This document shows positions 19,702 to 29,667 of a stretch of DNA of 64,000 bases, in pieces. This DNA comes from Reichenbachiella sp. (GTDB lineage Bacteria; Bacteroidota; Bacteroidia; Cytophagales; Cyclobacteriaceae), in assembly GCF_033344935.1 (NCBI RefSeq), contig NZ_JAWPMM010000001.1:978001-1042000 (forward strand), written 5' to 3'. The notes under the pieces were generated by a model, which worked only from the letters and a program-made list of their open reading frames with translations, was not told the origin of the DNA and did no database searches. Both the position numbers and the translations under genes were made by a program. Each line of letters begins with the position of its first letter. Positions within the stretch are counted from its first letter, which is position 1.

Positions 19702-21645
19702 TTGAAGTTAATTTCATCTACCAGGAGAGTCATTTTTTTAGTTTTAAATGTTTTGCTAAGTCTGAATAGTTGGGCAACGCAGCAGACAAATATTAATCAT
19801 AAATCCAAAGCTGATAGCTTGGTGGCTGCCTGGAAATCCATTGATCCACTACAGTTAGGTCGTACCTACAATGACTTTTTTAATTCATACATTCAAACAG
19901 ATATTGATGAGGCATTTCAGGTGATTTCACTTCTAAGATTTCATAGCAAATCAGTTGGAGATACCACCTTACTACTCAATACGATTGTTTCCACCGCAGA
20001 ATATTGCTGGCGCAAGGGCAAATACACAGAAGGAATTGTATCTAGCCTTGAAGCTACTTCATTGGCTGAAAATAGTGGAAAATATAAATATGAGCTGGCC
20101 AGAGGATATCAAAATTTGGGAACTATCAATTTATTCCTATACAATAAAAAGGAGACCATTCATTATTATCAAAAGGCCTTTGAAATTTATAAGGAAATAG
20201 GCGAAGTACAATATTTAGGAAGCGTATTGAATAATAGTGGAGTGGCTTATATGGATGCAGCTGAAAAGGAAAATGACATCTCTTATCTGGACAGTGCCCA
20301 GTTTTATTTTGCTCAAGTAATTGATTTGGGTGATAAGGTGAGAACTTCGACAGTTCTCAATGCACTAGGGAATAGCGCCTACATTTATGTCCTACAAGAA
20401 AAATGGGAGGCAGCCCATCAAATGTATAGAAAGTGGGAGCTCCTGGAAGCCGATCATGTCAATAGCTCTGCCCGAGCTATGCATTATGGGAATATTGGGT
20501 TGATGCACCTGCGACAAAATAATAAGACCCTGGCTAGAAAATATTTGTATGAAGGATTGAAACTTGCTCTGGAAATTGAAGCCATTTATGAAATGAAGGA
20601 GTATTATCTGACCTTGGCCGAGTTGGAGCAAATGAACCATGATTATCAAGCCGCATTGAAATATACCAGACTTTGGGCAAATCTTAAAGATAGCATTTAT
20701 GATACTGAAAAGGCTGCTGCAATTAGTGAGTTGGAAAAACGTTTTGATACGGAGCAGAAAGAACGCCAGATAGCAAATCTGGAGCAGGAGAATCAAATCA
20801 AGGCATTGCAGGCCGAGAGCGACAAGCAAGCGAGGATAATACTCATCGTTGTCGTAGTGGCGCTATTGGTCATCGCTGGCTTGTTTTATATACGGGCTCA
20901 GATCAAAGCCAAATCAAACCAATTGCTGGACGCCAAAAACAATGAGTTGGCTCAATTAAATGCGACTAAAGACCGACTGTTTTCGATCATCTCTCATGAC
21001 CTGAAAAGTCCTTTGTCTTCTTTTCACCAGATCACACAGAGTCTTACGGACAATTGGGAGCATTTGGAAAAGGAGCAGTTGAAAGAGTTTATTGAGTCCT
21101 TGCGTGACAGCTCTGCCAATGTCCGTGATATGATGGATAATCTACTAAAATGGGCTTTGGCACAGACCAATGAACTTCAATTTACGCCGAAACGGGTGTC
21201 CTCAGCAATTGTCATTAGCAACGTTAAGAATCAGTTGAACAGCACGGCCCAAATCAAAAGAATCAAGATTTCAGAAGAGATTCAAAGTAACGCTGAAATC
21301 CTGGCTGATCAGCAGTTTCTAGAGATTATCATTAGAAATTTGTTGAGCAATGCATTAAAGTTCTCTGCTTTGGAATCTGAAATAGAGGTACTAGTGGAAG
21401 AATCTCAGCACCATCAAACAATTAGCATTAAGGATTATGGTGTAGGTATGGATCAGCAGCAGGTAAATCAGTTGCTTTCGGGTACCATCATTGCACACGA
21501 TATTCAAAACTCTTCGGAAAAAGGGACTGGTTTAGGTATTTCGCTCTGTCAGGCGCTGATGCAAAAGATGGGCGCGGATCTATCGGTAGAAAGTGCTAAA
21601 CAAAAAGGAACCACATTTAAACTCAAATTCGCCAAGGCAGCATGA
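19702..21645 (+). CDS. TPR sensor histidine kinase
   Basis: The 647-residue protein starts at a TTG (19702), chosen because a signal peptide (about 1-25, ending near SWATQQ) follows at once. TPR units fill about 60-340, then a coiled coil, one membrane helix (about 378-398), a HisKA domain with H432 in IISHDLKSPLSSF, and an ATPase domain ending in GTGLGISLCQALM. The arrangement implies periplasmic sensing through TPRs and cytoplasmic phosphotransfer. The gene overlaps the next one by four bases (ATGA), so the response regulator is its obvious partner. Confidence 0.9.
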   Translation: MKLISSTRRVIFLVLNVLLSLNSWATQQTNINHKSKADSLVAAWKSIDPLQLGRTYNDFFNSYIQTDIDEAFQVISLLRFHSKSVGDTTLLLNTIVSTAEYCWRKGKYTEGIVSSLEATSLAENSGKYKYELARGYQNLGTINLFLYNKKETIHYYQKAFEIYKEIGEVQYLGSVLNNSGVAYMDAAEKENDISYLDSAQFYFAQVIDLGDKVRTSTVLNALGNSAYIYVLQEKWEAAHQMYRKWELLEADHVNSSARAMHYGNIGLMHLRQNNKTLARKYLYEGLKLALEIEAIYEMKEYYLTLAELEQMNHDYQAALKYTRLWANLKDSIYDTEKAAAISELEKRFDTEQKERQIANLEQENQIKALQAESDKQARIILIVVVVALLVIAGLFYIRAQIKAKSNQLLDAKNNELAQLNATKDRLFSIISHDLKSPLSSFHQITQSLTDNWEHLEKEQLKEFIESLRDSSANVRDMMDNLLKWALAQTNELQFTPKRVSSAIVISNVKNQLNSTAQIKRIKISEEIQSNAEILADQQFLEIIIRNLLSNALKFSALESEIEVLVEESQHHQTISIKDYGVGMDQQQVNQLLSGTIIAHDIQNSSEKGTGLGISLCQALMQKMGADLSVESAKQKGTTFKLKFAKAA

Positions 21646-22259
21646 TAGAAAAGAAAAAGCTCTTTATTATCGACGATCATAAGATTGTGAGAGATGGTCT
21701 TAAGGCCATGATGCTAGGAAGGGTAGATGTGCAGGTGATTGGGGAGGCAGGATCGGCTGCTCAAGCTTTGCAGGAGCTTTCACAGCTTACACCGGATTTG
21801 GTGTTTGTGGATTTGAAACTACCCGATGCCAGTGGAGCCGAGCTCATTGCAAAAATCAAAACACTGCATCCGGATTCACGCTGCGCCCTGCTTACCGCTG
21901 ATCCAAACACCGTAGCCTTGAAACAAGCTCAACAAGGCGGGGCATTGGCCCTGCTCACCAAAGACATGCAAAGCAGTGAATACATGCTGGCATTGGATAA
22001 AATGCTGGAAGGAAAGAAATATGCTTCGGCCGCTTTCGCTGAATTGTTGATGGATGAAGGACTCCATTATACACCTAGAGAGTTAGAAGTACTAAAGGGT
22101 TTTTCAGATGGACTTTCATACAAGGAAATTGGGGCCAAGTTAGAAATGAGCCCTCGAACCGTAGAAACGCACAAAACGCGTTTGATGGAGAAGATGGGAG
22201 TAAAATCTATTGTCGAGATGGTACGCAGAGCCATCCGAGACGGCCTGATTGATCCTTAA
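21642..22259 (+). CDS. NarL/FixJ-type response regulator
   Basis: The 205-residue protein has a receiver domain (about 5-120) with the acidic pair DD near residues 10-11, predicted phospho-acceptor D57 in FVDLKLPDASG, and a conserved K near 106. A LuxR/GerE HTH follows (about 140-202, with TPRELEVLKGF, SYKEIGAKL and SPRTVETHK). Its start overlaps the stop of the TPR kinase by four bases, so the two form a two-component pair. A 16-bp NarL-like inverted site lies just after the gene and before the 2124-residue surface protein, which suggests that gene is a target. The target assignment is inference. Confidence 0.92.
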   Translation: MIEKKKLFIIDDHKIVRDGLKAMMLGRVDVQVIGEAGSAAQALQELSQLTPDLVFVDLKLPDASGAELIAKIKTLHPDSRCALLTADPNTVALKQAQQGGALALLTKDMQSSEYMLALDKMLEGKKYASAAFAELLMDEGLHYTPRELEVLKGFSDGLSYKEIGAKLEMSPRTVETHKTRLMEKMGVKSIVEMVRRAIRDGLIDP

Positions 22260-22271
22260 AATTTTATGAGG

Positions 22272-22287
22272 TACGGGATTTTCCGTA
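22272..22287. promoter_or_regulatory. 7-2-7 inverted site, probable response-regulator operator
   Basis: The site TACGGGATTTTCCGTA reads as TACGGGA, TT, TTCCGTA: two seven-base half sites in inverted order separated by two bases, with one mismatch between the arms. This is the geometry of NarL-family regulator sites. It lies 12 bp after the stop of the response regulator gene and 79 bp before the ATG of the 2124-residue surface protein. It has the same form as the sites before nirB and the nitrate reductase gene. Confidence 0.55.
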
Positions 22288-22295
22288 CACAATGT

Positions 22296-22307
22296 GGGAA
22301 TATTCCC
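22296..22307. promoter_or_regulatory. 12-bp perfect palindrome before the 2124-residue gene
   Basis: GGGAATATTCCC is a perfect palindrome 8 bp downstream of the 7-2-7 site and 58 bp before the ATG at 22366. It may be a second binding site for the same or another regulator. Confidence 0.4.
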
Positions 22308-22365
22308 GATTGATACTGGTAGCCAAAGTTTCGAATTTTGAATTCAATCTAAACTTTATGCTATC

Positions 22366-25300
22366 ATGAAAAAAATCAAGACATTTCTTGCTTTATGTTT
22401 GGGGCTAACAATAACCATTCAAGCACAAACCTACGATTTCGCATTACATCTAGCGAAAGCACAAAACGTCAAAATTATTGATGTCGCACGAGATGACTCA
22501 GGCAACTATTACATCATTTGCTCCTTTTATGGTTCCAACTTGCCAGATTTGGATCCATCTGCTTCTGTAGTGAATCCGCCTGATCCATTTGATCATGCTT
22601 CAGATGACTTTTTTGCAGATGCATTATTGGCCAAGTATGACAACGACGGAAACTATTTATGGTCCCGAGCTGCATATACCACAACAGCCGGGCTCGGAGG
22701 AGGAGATTCTGGATTGAGATTTACAGATGTAGAAGTGAACTCTAATGGGGATGTCTTGGTATTGGGTGGAATAAAAGGAGGAGCCCGTTTCACATCTGGA
22801 TTTCAGGTGGCTGGTGCGACTACCGTTTCTAGCACGCATGAAAGAGCATTTATTCAGGGTTATTCTTCTACCGGAACTGACATTTTACAAATCGACACGG
22901 GTGGCTCTCAAATTTCTGCAGGAGCATCAGGTGAGGCCATGCATATCGATGCTTCAGATAATATTTACATCACTGGAGAATTTATGGATGATGTCTTTGG
23001 CTTAGATGGCCATTTTGACCCGGTTATGTCTTATTATGCCAAATACAATAGTAGTGGAGTATTGCAGCAAGCAATCAATACGCTCAATGTAGCTTACAAC
23101 AGTGGTACACCTAACGACTCCAAAGATATTTATGTAGATGGATCAGGAAATGTTTACGTGACAGGTGTTTTCGAGGGGACTACGGATTTTGACCCATCAA
23201 CAGGTACATCTACTTTTACAGGAGAGTCCAGTGGCGACACATATATTGCCAAATATAGCAGCAGTGGGACTCTAACTTGGAAAAGCCATGTAAATAACAA
23301 TACTGGATTGGAATTAGGTTATGAAATTGAACCTTTATCAGATGGAAATTTAGTCTTGAGAAGATATGATGCAAACGACGGACACGGGCTGGTGGAATGC
23401 AATGCAACAAATGGTAGTATATCTTCAATTGTGGATGTGTCTTATGCTTTAAATGATGTATTTGTTTCTGCTGATGATAATTTATATCTCACTGGAAAAG
23501 ATAATGGTATCGTATTTGAAAAAAGATCTTCAGCTGGTGTTCAGGAGTATTCATATACTATCGGATCCACCAACACTTTGAATTATGGCGCTCGAATTAT
23601 AGAAAGCAGTGGTATTGTAGACCTATTTGCATTCCAGAAGACCACTGGAGATTTGGATCCGACAACAGGTACAGCTTCTACCGTAGGTGAAGGGTCTATC
23701 ATGGTGAGGTTTGATGAAAATGATAATGTATGGCCTACGCTTTCCAGCAAATCGCCTACAGATGATAATCAAAGTGTGGCTATCAATGATAATATTGTTC
23801 TCACATTTAGTGAAGATGTGAAATGGGGCGCAGGAAAAATCAGATTATATGATTCGAAAGGTGCGATTACCGATTATTCCAATAGCCAAAATACCAGCAG
23901 GGTAACGATTTCAAACAACGTAGTCACGATAGACCCTCAGGAGAATTTTGAATATAACCTGGATTACTATATCACTATTGAAGACGATGCGATCCTGGAT
24001 ATTGCTGGGAACGCCTATGCAGGTTTTTCCAGTGAAACCAGCTGGAATTTCAAAACTGTAAGCATAGGCCAGGCACCAACGGATATTCAAATTTCAGCGA
24101 ACAGTTTCGACGAAGATACACCGAGTAGTACTTTTTTGGCTGATGTTACCGGATCAGACCCTGATGGGAATCTGAATTATTTCGAACTGCTGGATATGAC
24201 TGCTTCAGGCACAGCCTATGATGATTTTTATTTGTCCAATGGCAAGCTATATGTGGGTTATGGTGATTACGACTATGCGACTAAAAGCAGCTATGCCATT
24301 CGAATACAAGCAGTAGATGATTACAACAATACCTTCGAAAAAGACTTCACACTTTATGTAAACGATCCCAACCCGGATAACGAAGGACCTACGGTTTTGT
24401 CAACGACACCTGCGGATGATGCAACTAACGTGGATGTCAACTTTGGAACTTATGTATTGCATATGTCCGAGCCCGTGAAAGTAGCGGATGCCCCTGGTAT
24501 TGCCGGTACTAACTACTTTTTAGAGTTAGCTCGTGGCCCGCTGGGTAGTACACATCAGCTGATAAAGCGATTCGATGTACAGAATTCTAACGATGTAGAA
24601 ATAGATGGGAGTACAATAACACTAAAAAATATTCCTCAACTAGACCATAATACAGCACATTGGGTGAGATATTATGCTCCGACCCCAGCAATAACAGATG
24701 AAGCAGGTAATGCTATGCAGCAATACATCAGCACAAATGCATTTCCGTTTACCACTGAGGCGGTATCACCTCCTGTATTGCAAAGCAAATCGCCACATAA
24801 TGTAAGCACCGTTGCTGTAGATGCCAGTTTTGTGTTGCAATTTGACGAATCCGTACAACCAGGACCAGAAAATATCAATCCTGGAATTTGGCTAAGGTAT
24901 GGTGCCGCTTCCATGGCGATTTCACTTATTGATCATGCTGTCTTCAACGGCAGTGAGATCACGATCACACCTCCCAATGAGTTATTGTATGATCAGGACT
25001 ATTATATTGAAATACCGTCTGGTGTAATTAGGGATTTAGAGGGCACTTCGTACGCGGGCTTGACTGGCAATACGGAATGGTACTTTACTACAGAAGCAGA
25101 ACCATTAGCACCTACTAATTTGAGTCCGGTAAATGGAGCCGACAATGTGCCTGTTGGTGATGACTTGGTACTTACTTTCCCGGAAAACGCTGATATAGGT
25201 AGTGGTACGCTGGCTATTTATCGTGCATCCGACAATGATTTTATAAGAAGCTGGTCTAACTTCAATGGTTCGACAATGACAATTGATGGAACTACAGTGA

Positions 25301-28300
25301 CTTTCCATCAGCCTTCTGATTTACCTGCCAATACAGAAATGTATGTGCAAGTAAGTGATGGGTATTTGAGAGCTGATGCTGATGCTAATAATACTTGGGT
25401 AGGCATTAACGATAATACGACTTGGCGATTTACTACAGGTGCAGAAAACCCTGCGCCTAGTGTACAGTCTCTAAGTCCAGCGCATTTGTCGACAGGTGTT
25501 AATCTGGATTCTGATCTGGTATTGACCGCATCAGAGGATATTTTTATGACGGGTTCAGCTAATATTCTCATTTTGCAAGGCTCAACACCGGTAAAATCAA
25601 TTCCAACTGATGACGCTTCTATAGAGGTGAATGGAGCAACGCTAACGATAACAGGCGCACTCAATGATTTAGATTATGAAACCGAATATTGGGTGTTTGT
25701 TCCAGGTTATGTGCTCAGCGATGACACAGGTAAGTATTTACCAGAAACAAGCAATAGCCTTTGGCGCTTTACCACATCGAAAGAATATATGCAGGTGCTT
25801 TCTTTTTCTCCAACGGGCACTACCGAACAGCCCAGGGCCACAGAGTTCAGCATAACATTTGATAGAGAGATAAGCTTAACAAGTGGAGCCGAAAGACTGT
25901 ATATATATCCAGTTGGTAGTCATTCTGCCGTGGGTGCTTTGTCTAATAGTGACTTTGAAATTGATGGGACTACAGCCACAGCTGTAAGTTCAGTTTGGTT
26001 AGATTCTGACCAAGAATATTACGTGACTATGGATGAAGGCCTTTTTCTTGAAGCAGCTGATCCAACGGTTGAAAATACGCAAATAACAGCAGATGCCAAT
26101 TGGAACTTTACGACTCGTATTAATGACGGAAACGGACCAATGCCCCAGACATATTCACCCGCCAATGGAGCCACTAAGGTGTCAAGGTTGGGAAGTGAGG
26201 TTTCTTTCGATATTACCTATAATGAGCCGGTATTTCTTGGAGCAACCAGCCAAAATGTAACCCTCTACAGGGAAGAGGGAGCTTCAGATTTTTTATATTA
26301 TAATGTTGGCTCTGGAGCTACATTGAGTGAGGATGGTAGAACGGTCTCTTTTCATATTCCTTCGCATTACACCATGCACTATGACAAGGAGTACTATATT
26401 CTGATGAATGCTACTACCAATTTAGGTAAGCCGATCATATTTGATGCAGATGGCAATGGTGTGCCGGGTATTACCGATGATCAGGCTTGGCGTTTCACCA
26501 CGCATGAGACCGCTCAGATTACTTCCTTTACACCTGCTGCTGGTACTACCGTGCCAGTAGATACTGAAATTAGCTTCGAGCTAAATAATGACATAGACGT
26601 AATGAGCGGGCCGGTGTACCTGAAATATTATGCAACTAATGGCACGGTGGCTACTATCAACATGCCTTCAGCCGATGCCGTGGCTGATGGCAATAAGGTG
26701 ACATTTGACTTTGGTGAATTAGAGGAAGGTACCCACTACTGGGTGCAAATTCCTAACAGCTCATTCAGGGATGAGTTTAATCAGACGTTTAGTGCGGATG
26801 ATAGAGATACCTGGCATTTTTATACAGAGGACATCACCAAACCTACCGTCTTGACCACAACTCCTGGACAAGATGATACTGATGTTAGTTTGTCAAATAT
26901 TATTGAAGTGGAATGGTCAGAGACCATCATCGCTAGTGTGAGCGCGGGAGCACCTATTACCATCGTGGATGCAACGAATGATCAGGTATTAGAAACGATT
27001 ACCAGTAACGCGAGAATCGATGTGCAAAATGGAAACCTGCTACGCATTAATCCCGAAAATGATCTTTCTGAGCAGATTTTGATTGAGGTTCATATAACCG
27101 AAGGTGTCGTAAAAGATGCTGCTGACAACTTGGCGGAGGCTTATGACTGGTCATTTACTACAGGCGACTTCACGGCACCTACCATTGCTTCTCTCTCCCC
27201 CATGCACGAAGCCACCGGCGTGGCTATCGATGCTGACTTGGTGCTTACTTTTAGTGAAGAAGTACAAAATGGAGGAGGTTACATTCGAGTGAAAGAAGTG
27301 GGCGGTTCGCCAGTGAAAGTAAGTGGTAGAATTGACTCCAACCCAGATCAGTTCACTTTGAGTGGAAACAAACTGACCATCCATCTGGCGAATGCCAATT
27401 TGGGGGCTTTGGCTCATGGCGTTAGCTATTATGTGCAAATCGACAATTCAGCCATTCAGGACCATGCAGGTAATTATTTCGCGGGTATTTCGGACGATGC
27501 CACCACCTGGAAATTTACCATCGAAAAAGAAGTTCAAACCATAGCTATTACACCGATTGCCGATCGCTTGACAACCGATGGCGCATTCGACGTGCAGGCG
27601 ACAACTACCAGCAATTTGGCACTGAGCTACAATGTAATCAGCGGTCCAGCAACCAACAGTGGTAAGACGATTACCCCAACGGGAGAATCCGGAAATGTGG
27701 TGATCGAAGTGAGCCAGGCAGGTAATGATTATTATTATCCGGCTACCGAGACCGTGAGTTTCCGAATTACAGATCCATCAAAAGATGATCAAACCATCAC
27801 TTTTGCTATAGCAGACCAAGTCTATGGTGGGGTGGTTGCGTTAAATGGAAGTACAGATAGTGGATTGCCAATTACCTACGAACTACTGAGCGGACCCGCC
27901 ACAAGATCTGACAACCAGCTATCATTGACAGGGGTAGGTTCGGTAGTAGTAAGAGCAACCGCAGATGGAGATGATACTTACAATCCGGCTGAGCCCGTGG
28001 AGGTCACCTTTGATGTGAGTAAAGCCACCTTGACCGTCACTGCTAATGACAAATCAAAAACGTATAGTGAGTCTAATCCCGAACTTACTTTTGAGTATGA
28101 TGGATTTGTGAACGGCGATGATGAAAGTGCGCTAAGTGAGATTCCAGAAGTCAGCACAGCAGCGACTGATGTCAGTGATGCCGGAGAGTATGCTATTACT
28201 TTGGGTGGCGGTACCGCCGACAACTATGCACTGACTTTGGTGAATGGAACCTTGACCATTGAAAAAGCCACGGCTACGGTGACGTTGTCTGACCTTACTT

Positions 28301-28740
28301 TCGATGAAGATGGTACCGCTAAATCTCCAACAGTTGTTACCGATCCAGCGGAGCTGACGGTGGTACTTACCTACGATGGTGCAAGTGAAGCGCCAAGTGA
28401 AGCAGGCACTTACGAAGTGGTGGCAACAATAGATGAAATCAATTATTCTGGTTCAGTTACAGCTACACTAACTATCAATGAAAATACCATAACAGGAGTA
28501 CAACCTACAGCGAGATCGATTTCAGTATATCCAAACCCAACTTCAGATTGGATGGTGATTTCTGGAATTCACTCAGGGGTAATGAAAGTGTCATTGATTG
28601 ATATAGATGGACGTACCGTACTATCTCAAGACATTTCTCCTAAGGAAAAAATGGATGTGTCTAGTTTAAAGACTGGACTCTACCTGCTCACACTTGATCA
28701 CCAAAATATTACCACAACAACAAAGATCCTTATCCACTAA
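22366..28740 (+). CDS. Giant SBBP/Ig-like/MBG surface protein with T9SS sorting domain
   Basis: The 2124-residue protein has a signal peptide (about 1-20, ending near TIQAQ). A region of beta-propeller-like SBBP-type repeats covers about 22-450, with repeated ALLAKYDNDGNYLWSR, FIQGYSSTG and YIAKYSSSG patterns. About ten Big_5-like Ig units cover about 455-1720, with endings such as TSWNFKT, TEWYFTT and QAWRFTT. MBG-type domains cover about 1720-2040, and a T9SS type A sorting domain forms the end (VYPNPTSDW to TTTKILIH). The C-terminal 130 residues are nearly the same as those of the 2778-residue protein, while the N-terminal sensing or binding part differs. It is predicted to be secreted by the type IX system and to act at the cell surface. 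Confidence 0.9.
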   Translation: MKKIKTFLALCLGLTITIQAQTYDFALHLAKAQNVKIIDVARDDSGNYYIICSFYGSNLPDLDPSASVVNPPDPFDHASDDFFADALLAKYDNDGNYLWSRAAYTTTAGLGGGDSGLRFTDVEVNSNGDVLVLGGIKGGARFTSGFQVAGATTVSSTHERAFIQGYSSTGTDILQIDTGGSQISAGASGEAMHIDASDNIYITGEFMDDVFGLDGHFDPVMSYYAKYNSSGVLQQAINTLNVAYNSGTPNDSKDIYVDGSGNVYVTGVFEGTTDFDPSTGTSTFTGESSGDTYIAKYSSSGTLTWKSHVNNNTGLELGYEIEPLSDGNLVLRRYDANDGHGLVECNATNGSISSIVDVSYALNDVFVSADDNLYLTGKDNGIVFEKRSSAGVQEYSYTIGSTNTLNYGARIIESSGIVDLFAFQKTTGDLDPTTGTASTVGEGSIMVRFDENDNVWPTLSSKSPTDDNQSVAINDNIVLTFSEDVKWGAGKIRLYDSKGAITDYSNSQNTSRVTISNNVVTIDPQENFEYNLDYYITIEDDAILDIAGNAYAGFSSETSWNFKTVSIGQAPTDIQISANSFDEDTPSSTFLADVTGSDPDGNLNYFELLDMTASGTAYDDFYLSNGKLYVGYGDYDYATKSSYAIRIQAVDDYNNTFEKDFTLYVNDPNPDNEGPTVLSTTPADDATNVDVNFGTYVLHMSEPVKVADAPGIAGTNYFLELARGPLGSTHQLIKRFDVQNSNDVEIDGSTITLKNIPQLDHNTAHWVRYYAPTPAITDEAGNAMQQYISTNAFPFTTEAVSPPVLQSKSPHNVSTVAVDASFVLQFDESVQPGPENINPGIWLRYGAASMAISLIDHAVFNGSEITITPPNELLYDQDYYIEIPSGVIRDLEGTSYAGLTGNTEWYFTTEAEPLAPTNLSPVNGADNVPVGDDLVLTFPENADIGSGTLAIYRASDNDFIRSWSNFNGSTMTIDGTTVTFHQPSDLPANTEMYVQVSDGYLRADADANNTWVGINDNTTWRFTTGAENPAPSVQSLSPAHLSTGVNLDSDLVLTASEDIFMTGSANILILQGSTPVKSIPTDDASIEVNGATLTITGALNDLDYETEYWVFVPGYVLSDDTGKYLPETSNSLWRFTTSKEYMQVLSFSPTGTTEQPRATEFSITFDREISLTSGAERLYIYPVGSHSAVGALSNSDFEIDGTTATAVSSVWLDSDQEYYVTMDEGLFLEAADPTVENTQITADANWNFTTRINDGNGPMPQTYSPANGATKVSRLGSEVSFDITYNEPVFLGATSQNVTLYREEGASDFLYYNVGSGATLSEDGRTVSFHIPSHYTMHYDKEYYILMNATTNLGKPIIFDADGNGVPGITDDQAWRFTTHETAQITSFTPAAGTTVPVDTEISFELNNDIDVMSGPVYLKYYATNGTVATINMPSADAVADGNKVTFDFGELEEGTHYWVQIPNSSFRDEFNQTFSADDRDTWHFYTEDITKPTVLTTTPGQDDTDVSLSNIIEVEWSETIIASVSAGAPITIVDATNDQVLETITSNARIDVQNGNLLRINPENDLSEQILIEVHITEGVVKDAADNLAEAYDWSFTTGDFTAPTIASLSPMHEATGVAIDADLVLTFSEEVQNGGGYIRVKEVGGSPVKVSGRIDSNPDQFTLSGNKLTIHLANANLGALAHGVSYYVQIDNSAIQDHAGNYFAGISDDATTWKFTIEKEVQTIAITPIADRLTTDGAFDVQATTTSNLALSYNVISGPATNSGKTITPTGESGNVVIEVSQAGNDYYYPATETVSFRITDPSKDDQTITFAIADQVYGGVVALNGSTDSGLPITYELLSGPATRSDNQLSLTGVGSVVVRATADGDDTYNPAEPVEVTFDVSKATLTVTANDKSKTYSESNPELTFEYDGFVNGDDESALSEIPEVSTAATDVSDAGEYAITLGGGTADNYALTLVNGTLTIEKATATVTLSDLTFDEDGTAKSPTVVTDPAELTVVLTYDGASEAPSEAGTYEVVATIDEINYSGSVTATLTINENTITGVQPTARSISVYPNPTSDWMVISGIHSGVMKVSLIDIDGRTVLSQDISPKEKMDVSSLKTGLYLLTLDHQNITTTTKILIH

Positions 28741-28795
28741 TAAGCTAGGCATAAAGGTTTAGGATAGGTTAAGGGCAGCGTTGGCTGCCCTTTTT
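28741..28795 (+). terminator. Rho-independent terminator with conserved 3' module
   Basis: This is the third copy of the module: the conserved block AGCTAGGCATAAAGGTTTAG with flanks, then stem GGGCAGC / GCTGCCC with loop GTTG (28773-28790) and five T. It directly follows the stop codon of the 2124-residue gene. Confidence 0.88.
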
Positions 28796-28929
28796 AGTTT
28801 TAATTTGAGCGCTTTTTCATTGGTCGATATTTGAGAATCATTCACCGAGTTTATTTAGGCTGATAAAGTTTGTGGCTTACCTTTGTCCTCGCATGTGAAT
28901 ATTCATGCACCCAGAAATAACAGCTAAGA

Positions 28930-29088
28930 ATGAGAGAAATAGAGAAAAAACGCCCCGCCAAACTATTTGTGTCCACTAGTCAAAACTCTTTCACGGAAAA
29001 ATTTATGGAATGGATACGACATACCTTGGTTTATTGCACACCGGGAGTGAATGTACTCGCCACTTCACTGGTTAGGATTACAAAATAG
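28930..29088 (+). CDS. Possible 52-residue small protein
   Basis: An ATG at 28930 opens a frame of 52 codons ending in TAG at 29086. The product would be basic at the start (MREIEKKRPAK) and mildly hydrophobic at the end. I recognise no family and see no clear ribosome-binding site or promoter. It lies in the 300-bp gap between the giant gene's terminator and the convergent groES-like gene, so it is either a small orphan gene or chance. Apart from this frame I see nothing in the gap. Confidence 0.25.
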   Translation: MREIEKKRPAKLFVSTSQNSFTEKFMEWIRHTLVYCTPGVNVLATSLVRITK

Positions 29089-29097
29089 TAGAGGTAA

Positions 29098-29472
29098 TTA
29101 AAGATCTTCCTCTCTTTCGAGCATCAGGATTGAAGCTTGAGGAACAATAAAGTATTTCTCTTTTTGGTAGATCACTTCAAAGGCACCGTTTTGAAGGAAA
29201 ATTGCCAAATCACCCTCTTTCGCCTGCAAGGGAAGGTATTTTACTTTGTTCTCTTCAGGTTTCCAATCATCTTCATCCTCCATGGGCATAGGAATAGGGA
29301 GTCCAGGGCCGGTTTTCACAATATAGCCTGATTGTATTTTCTCTTTTTCCTTCACACCAGGAGGCAGAAACAATCCACTATCTGTTTTTTCAGCTTCTTT
29401 TTTGGGTTTGATCAGCACGCGATCACCCACCACTATTAACTTTTTTAATTTGTTGTCTGCTGTCAATTCCAT
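29098..29472 (-). CDS. GroES-like co-chaperone family protein
   Basis: From the ATG at 29472 the product is 124 residues. It shows the GroES pattern of VGDRVLIKPKKEAEKTDSGLFLPPG near residues 14-38, then GYIVKTGPG and a late KEGDLAIFLQNG segment. Classical GroES is about 95 residues and sits next to groEL. This one is longer, carries an acidic insertion (PMEDEDDWKPEEN) and stands alone. It is therefore likely the second, divergent GroES-like protein common in Bacteroidetes, not the main chaperonin partner. An upstream in-frame ATG at 29532 exists, but the extension is hydrophobic and basic, unlike the family, so I prefer 29472. Confidence 0.8.
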   Translation of the reverse strand: MELTADNKLKKLIVVGDRVLIKPKKEAEKTDSGLFLPPGVKEKEKIQSGYIVKTGPGLPIPMPMEDEDDWKPEENKVKYLPLQAKEGDLAIFLQNGAFEVIYQKEKYFIVPQASILMLEREEDL

Positions 29473-29667
29473 GTGCTTTTCTTTAAGCCGCAAAAGTATA
29501 AGAAGTTTAAATTTTCGTAAAACCGAGAGCAAAAAAACAACTCAAATCTTGAGCTTCTTCTGGAGCAAGTCATAATTTTTTTATCCAATTCGATAACCAA
29601 CTTCTGATTGTTATACGACAGTCTGGGATATTGATTATTTTGCATAACCATCTTAAACAAAACCAAA

